A stretch of DNA of 37,848 nucleotides from Stentor coeruleus. Taxonomy: Eukaryota > Ciliophora > Heterotrichea > Heterotrichida > Stentoridae. Below the pieces are notes generated by a model. It did no database searches, was not told the DNA's origin, and was given only the letters and a program-made list of their open reading frames with translations. The stretch lies in contig MPUH01000734.1 in assembly GCA_001970955.1 (NCBI GenBank), positions 1-37,848 on the forward strand, written 5' to 3'. Shown here one piece after another: positions 19,361-27,732 of this stretch. The translations under genes and the position numbers were made by a program. Within the stretch, counting starts at the first letter, position 1. Each line of letters starts with the position of its first letter.

Positions 19361-20578
19361 ATGGAAGATCTTTCATTTTCTTTAGTGCTTCAAATAATAT
19401 CGGGACGTCAATGCAACTTACCTATCATCCCTACTTATATAATCCTTGACAACAAGCCAATCTCATTTGCATCCATCAAAGACGATAAGTTGCATATTGC
19501 TCATGCACAAATCAAAAACCTCAAAGACCTTTTTTGCAAAATCCTTAACGATTGTATTTACCGAACAAAGCTTTTCTTAATAGAACCCATTCTCTGTTAC
19601 GTAATAACAAAAAAAGACCGCTACAGATTGAAAGAAAAAGATATAAAAGACCAAATCGACCAAAACACTATAAAACATATCCAATACGTGCAAATATCCC
19701 GTCCACATTCTGAAGACTATGAAATCTGCTATATTCTTCGCTTAGAATACACCAAATCATACTACGCAAGCCATTTTCACAAGTTAATCGGACATGAAAA
19801 ACAACTGTTTTTCGACTCAAGGATTTTTGAATACACAACTGATATCGCAAATATGATTATGTCTATAATAGAAAACCATTTAAAAAAACGCATAATCATA
19901 TTAGAAATTGAGTTTCTCGAAGATATAGATAGGAGAATATGGATTAGTCATGTAAGGGAAGTCAAAGTTGTAGAACCAATACTATGTATGCATTATATTG
20001 TCAAAACTCCTGATGATCTGAAGTCCATACCAGTAAAAATTCCTTCAGTAAGTAAATTTATTACTCTTTCTAAAGGTCAGCATATAATTCAGCATAAAAA
20101 TCAAGCTAAACCCCCAATTGACTATACATTTGTAAAAGGGCATATTAGGAATAAAAAAAGTAATATTGAACTTGATTTGAGTATAAAAATACCAGAAGAA
20201 ATTGCCTCAGAAGCTCCTGGAGAAAGCTTTACAAGGAACCTTTTTAGGACTTTGTCTATAAAAAGAGGCTCGATTAAATCTAGCACGCCTAGGCCAAGAG
20301 CTAGTTCTAGACCTGATTCTCATAAAATACAAGAAATAAGGGATGAAGTTGCTAGGAAAATGGGGATAAAAAGCAAGTCAAAGCCAAAAGGGATAATTGG
20401 GTTGTTGAGTATGGAGATGCAAAAAAAAGTACGTAGGTCGATGTCTGATTCGAATATAGTCGAAGAGGAAAAAAAAACTAAACTGCGAAGAGGAAATCCT
20501 AAAAGTCGCTTAGTTTTAAAAGAAGGGACACCTTCAAGAATAAAAAGCTCAAGCCCAAGGTATTTAATGAGTAAATAA
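19361..20578 (+). CDS. Hypothetical protein with basic Ser/Arg/Lys-rich C-terminus
   Basis: 405 residues, no recognised family. Residues ~1-235 look globular with mixed strands and helices. The segment IILEIEFLEDIDRRIWISHV (~178-197) resembles a strand-turn-strand that recurs in ciliate proteins of unknown function, by memory only. Residues ~265-405 are strongly basic and Ser-rich (KRGSIKSSTPRPRASSRP, KSKSKPKG), likely disordered, and could bind nucleic acid or microtubules. There is no membrane segment or signal peptide. Base use shifts sharply inside the gene: C exceeds G to about 19900, and G exceeds C after about 20340. Start ATG at 19361, stop TAA. Confidence 0.8.
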   Translation: MEDLSFSLVLQIISGRQCNLPIIPTYIILDNKPISFASIKDDKLHIAHAQIKNLKDLFCKILNDCIYRTKLFLIEPILCYVITKKDRYRLKEKDIKDQIDQNTIKHIQYVQISRPHSEDYEICYILRLEYTKSYYASHFHKLIGHEKQLFFDSRIFEYTTDIANMIMSIIENHLKKRIIILEIEFLEDIDRRIWISHVREVKVVEPILCMHYIVKTPDDLKSIPVKIPSVSKFITLSKGQHIIQHKNQAKPPIDYTFVKGHIRNKKSNIELDLSIKIPEEIASEAPGESFTRNLFRTLSIKRGSIKSSTPRPRASSRPDSHKIQEIRDEVARKMGIKSKSKPKGIIGLLSMEMQKKVRRSMSDSNIVEEEKKTKLRRGNPKSRLVLKEGTPSRIKSSSPRYLMSK

Positions 20579-21008
20579 TAAATTGATTAGTTATTTTGAC
20601 GTAAACGATAACAAATAATTATTCATAACAGAATTAATTTTCACTATAAGTTTACTCATTGTACTCTTAAAGTATTTCTTCTTTTTAAAAGCTGATAAAT
20701 AATAAAATTTTTTTGCTTAGCCACTTTAGTCCTATGAATAAACTGAGTATAAAATGCTCTTCCATCTTAAATGCATTACTCTTTATGATATTTCTGTTTG
20801 CATTTTACTTATTAGCATGTTTTCTCATAAACTCCAAGTCATCAGTTTCTGTACAACTTTTATATCCTGATGAAATATAGCTTCAGGTAGAAAAGTTGGA
20901 TAAGCCATTTTTATATTCACAACTTTAAAAGTCTAATCTAGGAAAATACAGCTTTTTTATATATAAAGAATCACTTAGAATTTTTTTGGTGTTTATAAAA
21001 TTTTTTTT
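20579..21008. other. Spacer between convergent genes, holding one short ORF
   Basis: 430 bases with AT-rich flanks. Apart from the 48-codon ORF listed separately at 20734-20880, I see nothing of note. Confidence 0.5.
20734..20880 (+). CDS. Possible small single-pass membrane protein (48 aa)
   Basis: ATG-started frame ending in TAG. After a short basic N-terminus (MNKLSIK), residues ~10-34 form one strongly hydrophobic segment (ALLFMIFLFAFYLLACFLI), then a short polar tail. The codons look less AT-extreme than the neighbouring spacer. At this base composition a 48-codon ORF can arise by chance, so this is a candidate only. Confidence 0.3.
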   Translation: MNKLSIKCSSILNALLFMIFLFAFYLLACFLINSKSSVSVQLLYPDEI

Positions 21009-21311
21009 TTAGCTAAGTTTATAATTCCAGAAAAATTTGTCTCCACCGCAGTTGAAAAGCCAGTTTTCTTGATCCATGTTTTTTATTTTTTGGAGTATTT
21101 CCTGTCTCATCTTTCTTTCTTTTTCAGCTTTTCTTTGCTCTTCCATGCGTGAGGCTAGTTCTTTACCTAAAGGCATAAGGCCGCCTAGATCTTCAAAGGG
21201 TCTGATTTTCATTGGCGAGTTCGAGTCTTGGAATTTTTTACGTCGGTTTGCATTCCTTCTATCAGGTCTACTATATTCTGGAGTTACTTGAGGACTATAA
21301 GGGCTTGACAT
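21009..21311 (-). CDS. Small charged helical protein
   Basis: 100 residues, no recognised family. The first ~30 residues are Ser/Pro/Arg-rich. Then a motif PFEDLGGLMPLGKELASRM leads into a Glu/Lys/Arg helix (~54-82), and a short aromatic tail ends in WNYKLS. The even codon use and charged helix suggest a real gene. Start ATG at 21311, stop TAA at 21009-21011. The first codons lie inside an assembly duplication (21283-21427), so a second, false copy of the start appears at 21384. The copy at 21311 joins the full gene and is the true one. Confidence 0.6.
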   Translation of the reverse strand: MSSPYSPQVTPEYSRPDRRNANRRKKFQDSNSPMKIRPFEDLGGLMPLGKELASRMEEQRKAEKERKMRQEILQKIKNMDQENWLFNCGGDKFFWNYKLS

Positions 21312-21427
21312 TTTTAAAATATTATAAGCTGTTAATTTTAAAGTATATAAACGANGTTACTTGAGGACTATAAGGGCTTGACATTTTTAAAATATTATAA
21401 GCTGTTAATTTTAAAGTATATAAACGA
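21283..21427. repeat. Assembly overlap duplication around N at 21355
   Basis: Bases 21283-21354 (72) are repeated exactly at 21356-21427, with one N between. The block carries the first codons and 5' leader of the small minus-strand gene at 21009-21311, so the leader is shown twice. Confidence 0.93.
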
Positions 21428-21553
21428 ATAGTTTTCAGACCTAAGGGGCTAGTTTTTATAACAAATATAGTCAAAGAATTCATATTTTAAGAGAGATGTA
21501 TATAATTTAGATGTAAATACTATGAAAATAAAGTACAGAAAGGTTTATTGGGT

Positions 21554-22861
21554 TTAAGATATCTTAGACTTATAGTGCATTTTGTGCTTTATTAGTAAGA
21601 GAATTGCGGTTATTAGAGCGGATATGCTGAAGGTGGCGTCAAAGATGTGATGGAAGGTATTGAAGTCTACACCAGATAGGGCGGTTGAGATGTTTGCACG
21701 TTTGCTTTCTGGGATATTTGCTCGCATAAGGAGAACAGTTGCCATAAAGTATGCTCCGGTTACTTCAGAAATAACAGCCATGAGAATTTGAGTGGAAATT
21801 CCCGTTGTTATAAGCCTGGTGAGGTTGTTTATTGTATTTATAAGCAATAAAAGAAAACCTCTGATGTTAGTAAAAATCAAAACACCTATAAAAGCAAAGC
21901 CAGCGTAAGTCGTTATAAATTCACCAAACTCAGTTGGGATATCAAAGAAATAGCATATTATCTGAAGCCCTCTAGCAATTGGATCTAGTGAGTATCTTCT
22001 TCTAAAAGTAAAGTTTATTGCTGAACTGATAATTTTATACACAGAGTATATCGTCAATACTCTTCCCAACATATAATACGTTTTCCCTTTAAAAGTCCCT
22101 CTTAAATTATGTTTTTCCTTGTTTTTTAATATCTCATTAATATGCTTCAAATATTGGCAGTTTATAGCCTCAGCAGATTTTATTTCATCCTTATACTTTT
22201 TAATCTCAGTCCTATTACCAAAGATTTTCTTCAAAGGATTCCAACTCTGAGCTTTTGACTTGTGCAGAGCTTGTTTTGCAAGTTTAGACTCAACTAAGCC
22301 TTCAATATTTTTTTTACATAGTAAAACAAGTTCATTAATATCTTCTTTAAGCAAATCCTCATTAAAAAAATTGAAGTAGTTATAAGTGCAGCTTATAGCA
22401 CCGAACCCTGAAAGTAAAGCGCTAAGGAAAACTCCATTAATCCCTAGTAATCGTATTTGTTCTACAAGAGAGAAATGTAAAAATACGTTCTCATCATGGT
22501 CTATCAAACTTCTATTGAACTCCAGCATATAATAATACCCAGCTACAAAGAATACCCATACCACATACTTGAACTCAATCAGCTTGAAAATAAGGAAAAA
22601 AGGGATAAAGTATAGCATCAAAACACTAAAAATTAGCAAGTTTATCTGCCACAAGACATGCGAAATACTATAAGAACTGAGTTCTAATAAAAACAGTTCT
22701 AATAAAGTGCAACTAGTACTAAAAGTTATACTAAATAGTAACTTGACAAATTTACCTCTAAGTTCATAGTCTTTAAACAAAAAATAATGCACAAATACAT
22801 AAGAAAAGAAAAACAAGAGTATCCAAACCACAAAAATCCCTACCCAAATGATTTCTTCCAT
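21554..22861 (-). CDS. GPR89: Golgi pH regulator / GPR89 family membrane protein
   Basis: 435 residues, close to the ~455 of animal GPR89. About nine hydrophobic segments are visible, with a charged cytoplasmic loop (~170-255) in the middle. Family signatures: LSALLSGFGAISCTYNYF before the loop (animals LSGFGAVNCPYTYM-like), SLDPIARGLQI, FTNIRGFLLL, ISEVTGAYFMATVLLMR, and the C-terminal DFNTFHHIFDATFSISAL. In animals the protein is an anion channel or regulator needed for Golgi acidification; plant homologues are the GTG proteins. It shares a 48-bp divergent spacer with the HDAC gene. Start ATG at 22861; the stop at 21554-21556 is TAA. Confidence 0.92.
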   Translation of the reverse strand: MEEIIWVGIFVVWILLFFFSYVFVHYFLFKDYELRGKFVKLLFSITFSTSCTLLELFLLELSSYSISHVLWQINLLIFSVLMLYFIPFFLIFKLIEFKYVVWVFFVAGYYYMLEFNRSLIDHDENVFLHFSLVEQIRLLGINGVFLSALLSGFGAISCTYNYFNFFNEDLLKEDINELVLLCKKNIEGLVESKLAKQALHKSKAQSWNPLKKIFGNRTEIKKYKDEIKSAEAINCQYLKHINEILKNKEKHNLRGTFKGKTYYMLGRVLTIYSVYKIISSAINFTFRRRYSLDPIARGLQIICYFFDIPTEFGEFITTYAGFAFIGVLIFTNIRGFLLLLINTINNLTRLITTGISTQILMAVISEVTGAYFMATVLLMRANIPESKRANISTALSGVDFNTFHHIFDATFSISALITAILLLIKHKMHYKSKIS

Positions 22862-22909
22862 TTATATTCCTAAGTCTTTTCTAGGTAAAATATAATATTT
22901 TTAGATATA
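22862..22909. promoter_or_regulatory. 48-bp bidirectional promoter/leader between GPR89 and HDAC genes
   Basis: Only 48 bases separate the two divergent start codons, so both promoters and both 5' leaders must fit here or overlap the coding regions. The sequence is T/A-rich with a TATAATATTTTTAG-like core. The transcription start sites are not known. Confidence 0.5.
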
Positions 22910-24130
22910 ATGTCAGAACGCCGGGTAGCGTATTTTTATGATGAAAGCATAGGGAATTTTTATTATGGTCAAGGACACCCTATGAAACCTCATAGAGTAA
23001 GAATGACTCATCAGTTAATATTAGGATACAAACTCTATAGATCGATGGATATTTATGTATTTTTTATGTAGCGACCACATTATGCAACACCAGAAGAATT
23101 GATGCAGTTCCATACAGCTGATCATATTAAGTTCTTACAAAAAGCTGAAATATCAGGGGAGAAATGCTTAACTCATTATGAACGATCTAGAGAAGATTGT
23201 CCAGTGTTTGAAAACATGTTTGAGTTCTCGCAAATCTGTGCAGGAGCCTCGATAGACTGCGCTCAAGTTTTAAACCAAGGCCAAGCTGATATTGTGATAA
23301 ACTGGTCAGGAGGTTTCCACCATGCAAAAAAAGGTGAAGCCTCTGGTTTCTGTTATATCAACGACATAGTCTTAGCTATCATTGAACTCTTAAAATATCA
23401 TGAAAGAGTTCTTTATGTAGATATAGATGCACACCATGGTGACGGTGTCGAAGAAGCATTCTATACATCAAACAGAGTCATGACTGTATCTTTTCACAAA
23501 TTCGGGAATTTCTTCCCAGGAACTGGAGATATAAAAGACTGTGGAGCAGGTATTGGGAAATATCATTGTTTAAACATCCCATTAAAATCAGGTATGACTG
23601 ATGAAAGCTATGAGGGAATTTTTCAGCCTATAATGCGAGAAGCTGTTTATCATTTTCAGCCAAATGTGATTGTCATGCAATGTGGAAGTGACTCTTTGGC
23701 TCATGATAAGCTTGGGAAATTTAATTTGACGTTAAGAGGACATGGAAATTGTTTGAAATTTATGAAAGGATTTGGTTTGCCGATGATGGTAATTGGAGGA
23801 GGAGGATATACAGTTTCTAATGTGGCAAGATGTTGGGCTTATGAAACTGGGATATTTTTAGGAATGGATTTAGAGAATGAAATCCCGTATAATGATTATT
23901 ATCAGTATTATGGGCCGAGTTATAATTTGCATATTGAACCTGATAAAAATTTAGAGAATAGGAACCAAAAGGAGTATCTTGAGACTGCGATGATTAGGTG
24001 TCTTGAAAATATTAGAAGACTTGAAGGGGCGCCTAGTGTACAAAGACAGGATATTCCTCCTGATATTTTTGCACATGAGTCTAGAGAAAAAGTACATGAT
24101 AAGGAAATTGTTTTAGAATATGAAGATTAA
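22910..24130 (+). CDS. HDAC1: Class I histone deacetylase (Rpd3/HDAC1 type), two exons
   Basis: Spliced from 22910-23056 and 23072-24130: 401 residues. Exon 1 encodes the family N-terminus, including [18 protein letters not shown], and exon 2 resumes with RPHYATPEE, exactly where human HDAC1 continues after its DIY. Catalytic features: H132/H133 (GGFHHAKK), D166-I-D168-A-H170-H171 for charge relay and zinc, third zinc ligand D261 in [12 protein letters not shown], and transition-state Tyr Y295 in GGGGYTV. It removes acetyl groups from histone lysines in nuclear repressor complexes (family knowledge). The C-terminal tail is short (~30 residues after the catalytic core), lacking the long acidic or Lys-rich tail of animal HDAC1/2. 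Start ATG at 22910, stop TAA. Confidence 0.96.
23057..23071 (+). other. 15-nt spliceosomal intron
   Basis: Sequence GTATTTTTTATGTAG: GT and AG ends, phase 0 between TAT (Tyr) and CGA (Arg), with an A at position 10, six bases from the 3' end. If retained it would add four codons and then an in-frame TAG formed by its own 3' splice site. Splicing restores continuous HDAC homology. Confidence 0.96.
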
Positions 24131-24581
24131 ATAGTCTTTTGGTTAAATGGGCTTAGGGTGTTAAGTAAAGATATGATATATGCATTATGATGATAGAAAA
24201 TAAGGTATAAGCATAAGAATGGCTATGCAAAATGATTTGATTTTACTAGATTTATACTAATGCTATAAAGAAAAATTATACAAAATGATTTGATTTTGCT
24301 GGATCAATGCTGATATTATAAATAATCTTATATATATCAAGCTTATATCCACTTTATCTATTTATAATCCTGAGTGTATAGATACCCTCATTATCTTAAT
24401 TGTACCTATAAGCTCAAAGAGCTTTACCTTATAATTACAACACACTATCTATATCCTTAAATAAAAATCATCCTACCATCTAACTTAACCTATTATTCGC
24501 ATACATCCTCATACTTATATAAGATCAAACCTATCCACGATAATATTTCCTCACATTTTAAACTAAATCTGATAAGATTAT
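24131..24581. other. Spacer between convergent genes
   Basis: 450 AT-rich bases. It contains one imperfect direct repeat (24228-24322). The right half is C-rich on this strand, continuing the bias of the adjoining gene end. No ORF is supported. Confidence 0.5.
24228..24322. repeat. Imperfect 42-bp direct repeat, 53-bp spacing
   Basis: Copies at 24228-24269 and 24281-24322 share an exact first 17 bases (CAAAATGATTTGATTTT) and about 80 percent overall. It looks like an old local duplication in the spacer; no function is evident. Confidence 0.7.
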
Positions 24582-26099
24582 CTAAACCTCTTCAGTCTTG
24601 TGACTTCTATGTCTGCTATGATGGTAAGACTCTTCATCACCCTCATTTACAACAGTCTCAGTCACTTTCTCCTTCTTAACAGTCTCTTTCTTAACCTCAG
24701 TTGTTTCTCCATCCTTATGGCTTCTATGCCTACTATGATGATAAGACTCTTCTTCACCTTCAACAATAACCCCACTTCCTTCTATCTTAGCCTCTTCAAC
24801 TTTGACCTTAACAACTGTCTCTCCATCTTTATGGCTTCTATGTCTACTATGATGATATGATTCTTCATCACCTTCTTGAACTACAGTTACAACAGTTTCA
24901 CCTTCTTTCTTCACAACTTCAGTCTTAACTTCAACTGTCTCTCCATCTTTATGGCTTCTATGTCTACTATGATGATAAGATTCTTCATCACCTTCTTGAA
25001 CCACAGTGACGACAGTAACACCTTCACCACTTTGAGTGGATTTTATGACTTCTTTTGTTTGAACGACTACAACTTTATTAGTATTGTCATGTGATGTTAT
25101 AATTTTTCCATGTTTCAGTTCATGTTTGATAAGCTTTTCTTTGAGAATTGGGTGGAAATAAAAGTCGCTAAGAGGAAAGATGGTATATTGGAGAATACCA
25201 CAAATGATCATTTCTGAACAGAGAAGAAGACTATTGGTGTATAGAGTTACTTGAAGTACATCTTGAGATTGGGCATAATAGATAACATAAAGTTTAGCGA
25301 ATCCGAAAATGATGATACCTTGGATTTCAGTTAGGAACATAGCAAGTTTGAGTAAGACAAATTTGCTAAGGATATTCAAGTCTCTGAATTCTTCGATTTT
25401 GCTACAGAAAAGAGCAAAATTCAATATAAAGTTCAAAGCTATGGCTGAGCTGATAAATTTCACTGCAAAACCAGAAATGAGGAAGAATTCATAAATAGGT
25501 CCAGTTTTGTTAACTTTGAATAGTTCATAATCATAAATAATCAACCCAATACTAATGATTTCACAAATAATGATAATCACAGCCATCTGGAGTACTCCAT
25601 ACTTAGTTTTCCTAAGAAATCTTCTACATTCATCAGGTGTTGTAAGTGGGTCTGCGCTTATGCATTTCAAATAGCATTCAGCTTTTTCCTGCTTCATCAG
25701 AATATGAATCATCGAATCTTCACTTTTAAAGCTTTTACCATCTGCTACAGTCCATCCTAAAAGGCACATCATGTAATACATAAAAGCAAACAAAGCTGCA
25801 GCCTTATAAAGGTTTAGGATTTTTTCTAACAAATGGTCTTTCTTTTGGGTGTAAACATGTTCCCAGGAGATCCATCCTATTAAAACTGGTAAGAAAAACA
25901 TAACGCATAGAGCCCTTTCAGCGCGAGGATATGCACCACTAAATGCAAATTTGCATATTTGTACCAAAACAACAATAGTAACTATAACCAAAATAATTGC
26001 AGATACAAACATAGCAGCTGAACCTTCCATTGTAGTTGCTTCATCACTACTTGTGGAGTTCGTACAAGTATATTCAGCTTGAGACATTATATTCGACAT
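24582..26099 (-). CDS. OST-alpha/TMEM184-like seven-helix membrane protein with His/Arg repeat tail
   Basis: 505 residues. About seven hydrophobic helices (~31-52, 62-80, 93-118, 165-188, 200-228, 243-265, 275-300) fit the organic solute transporter alpha / TMEM184 (DUF300) family. The stretch FLRKTKYGVLQMAVI matches the family segment FLRRCKQGVLQF, and LALNFILNFALF-like and FLTEIQGIIIFG segments match later helices. In animals OST-alpha works with OST-beta in steroid and bile-acid export; TMEM184 is less understood. The C-terminal tail (~330-505) is soluble and carries four copies of EESYHHSRHRSHK starting at residues 372, 412, 450 and 489, separated by Val/Lys/Glu-rich linkers. Start ATG at 26099 (a second ATG four codons on), stop TAA. 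Confidence 0.85.
   Translation of the reverse strand: MSNIMSQAEYTCTNSTSSDEATTMEGSAAMFVSAIILVIVTIVVLVQICKFAFSGAYPRAERALCVMFFLPVLIGWISWEHVYTQKKDHLLEKILNLYKAAALFAFMYYMMCLLGWTVADGKSFKSEDSMIHILMKQEKAECYLKCISADPLTTPDECRRFLRKTKYGVLQMAVIIIICEIISIGLIIYDYELFKVNKTGPIYEFFLISGFAVKFISSAIALNFILNFALFCSKIEEFRDLNILSKFVLLKLAMFLTEIQGIIIFGFAKLYVIYYAQSQDVLQVTLYTNSLLLCSEMIICGILQYTIFPLSDFYFHPILKEKLIKHELKHGKIITSHDNTNKVVVVQTKEVIKSTQSGEGVTVVTVVQEGDEESYHHSRHRSHKDGETVEVKTEVVKKEGETVVTVVQEGDEESYHHSRHRSHKDGETVVKVKVEEAKIEGSGVIVEGEEESYHHSRHRSHKDGETTEVKKETVKKEKVTETVVNEGDEESYHHSRHRSHKTEEV
24597..24986 (-). repeat. Four-copy coding tandem repeat (38-40 codon period)
   Basis: Within the OST-alpha-like gene, units start at 24986, 24866, 24752 and 24635 (minus strand). 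The 13-residue core EESYHHSRHRSHK is invariant in all four, while linkers vary in length and sequence. The DNA of the cores is nearly identical with a few silent changes, so the array is either young or under selection at protein level. Confidence 0.93.
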
Positions 26100-27732
26100 T
26101 TTTCTACAGTCGATATTCGTTTTAAGATTTTAGGTTATATAAGGCATTTAGAAGTATTTAAGATATTGATATATGTGATTTTAGGATTGGAAGATAGAAT
26201 AGGATACAAAATTTCTGTTTTTGATGCTTGGAAAATAGGAGAAAATAAAAGGCTGGAGGAAGGAGAAGAGTGAAGAATAGTGGATGTGGTTTGGATTAGG
26301 CTGAAAGGTTTTAGGGTTTTGTGAGTTGAAGAGGAGGATTTTGACTGGGTAAGGCGAAAATGTATAGGAAATATTTTTTATTATATGAGAATATTTATAA
26401 GACGATTATGAGGAAGTTTCGGGTTTTAAAAGCTTTAGATTAAAGGTATTAAAAAAATAAGTTGCATAAAGTGGAGAGGGTTGGAAGGTTTTGATATGAA
26501 AAAATATGCTTTTTTGATGGAATTTAGGTATTTGATCGACGGATAATAGAAATAAATGTTTTAGGGAAAAAACCTTGAAGAATCTGGATTATAAAATGAC
26601 TCTTCTAAAGGAATGGATATTAGTTTTAAGTCAATTGATTGAAATTAACTTAAACTTAGTATGGAAAATGGTTTTTTGCAATAGAAGGTAGATTAGAAAA
26701 TTGCCTTGGAAAATTATTAGATAGTATGGCGATATAAAAAAAGTGCAAAGGTTGGATAGCTAGTCAAAAAAATAAGAATAAAGCTCAATATGATAGAAGT
26801 AATTGAGGAATTTTTTTTTGATGGGGATTAAGATTTTGTAATATAAAGATAAGGGGAGTGATAAAAATTAAAAGGAAGTACAANGTGATAAAAATTAAAA
26901 GGAAGTACAAATGAGATTATTAAGCTAAGAAAGGTTTAGGATTTTATAAGATTCTTTTATAATGATTTTTAGTAAAAATTTGATCTAAGTAATCAATAAG
27001 CTTTGTTAAAGCATCTATGTAAAATCAGAGGTTGGGTTGATGACGTAAATGTATTATTTTTATATAGGTATGCATAATTATTAAAATGACTTGAAAAATA
27101 CTAGGGATAAGTCAAATATGTTTTTTTGGGAGCATAAGGATCATGGCTATACATACAAAGTAGCTTTGTATAAAATTTCATCACTATGTGAAGCTTAATT
27201 TTCTAATTATTATGCAAATTAAGCAGGGTTTATTAGGTATGGAATTATACAAAATGAAATATTGGATTATTTTATCTTATATAGGAGACTTGAAAACAAC
27301 CTATAAGCATTTATTTAAAGCAAATATTATCATAATTTTATTTTTTTGGATATATTTAGTATCTTTATAACTGTAATGCTGTAAGATTTTCAATGAATTT
27401 TATTAGAAAAAAATACAATACATTCTAGCATATTTATAATCCCATTTCTTAAGTAATTGATAGTAAAATTATATTCACTGCAAATTTTAATAACTAAAGA
27501 TAAAGACATTATATTATATAAAATTATTTATAGCATATATATATTTTACTAAAACTTAGAAATACACTCTCATCAAATTGTATCATCAACAATTACTAAG
27601 ATTAAATAAGCTTAAAAACCATTTATAATAATTACTAAAATCTTATAATAGCCTAATCACTTCCTATAAAATACAATATTTTATATACCACTAAGTATTT
27701 TTAATTTATTCTTCACTAAAGGATACATAAAA
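26100..27732. other. Intergenic spacer
   Basis: 1.6 kb. The left half (26200-26900) is unusually G-rich on this strand, while the right half is plain AT. No supported gene is present: the 60-codon frame at 27188 begins with GTG, and the ATG frames are at most a few dozen codons. One assembly duplication lies at 26858-26910. Confidence 0.55.
26858..26910. repeat. Assembly overlap duplication around N at 26884
   Basis: Bases 26858-26883 (26) recur exactly at 26885-26910 with one N between. It is the shortest of the five such joins and lies in a spacer. Confidence 0.9.

Noticed and set aside
24600-25094. Two plus-strand open frames (24600-24860 and 24876-25094) with Ser/Met-rich products
   Set aside because: They run antisense through the repeated tail of the OST-alpha-like gene; the repeat structure keeps the opposite strand open.
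27188-27370. 60-codon hydrophobic frame on the plus strand
   Set aside because: It begins with GTG, the nearby ATG at 27186 is followed at once by TGA, and the composition matches the AT-rich spacer.
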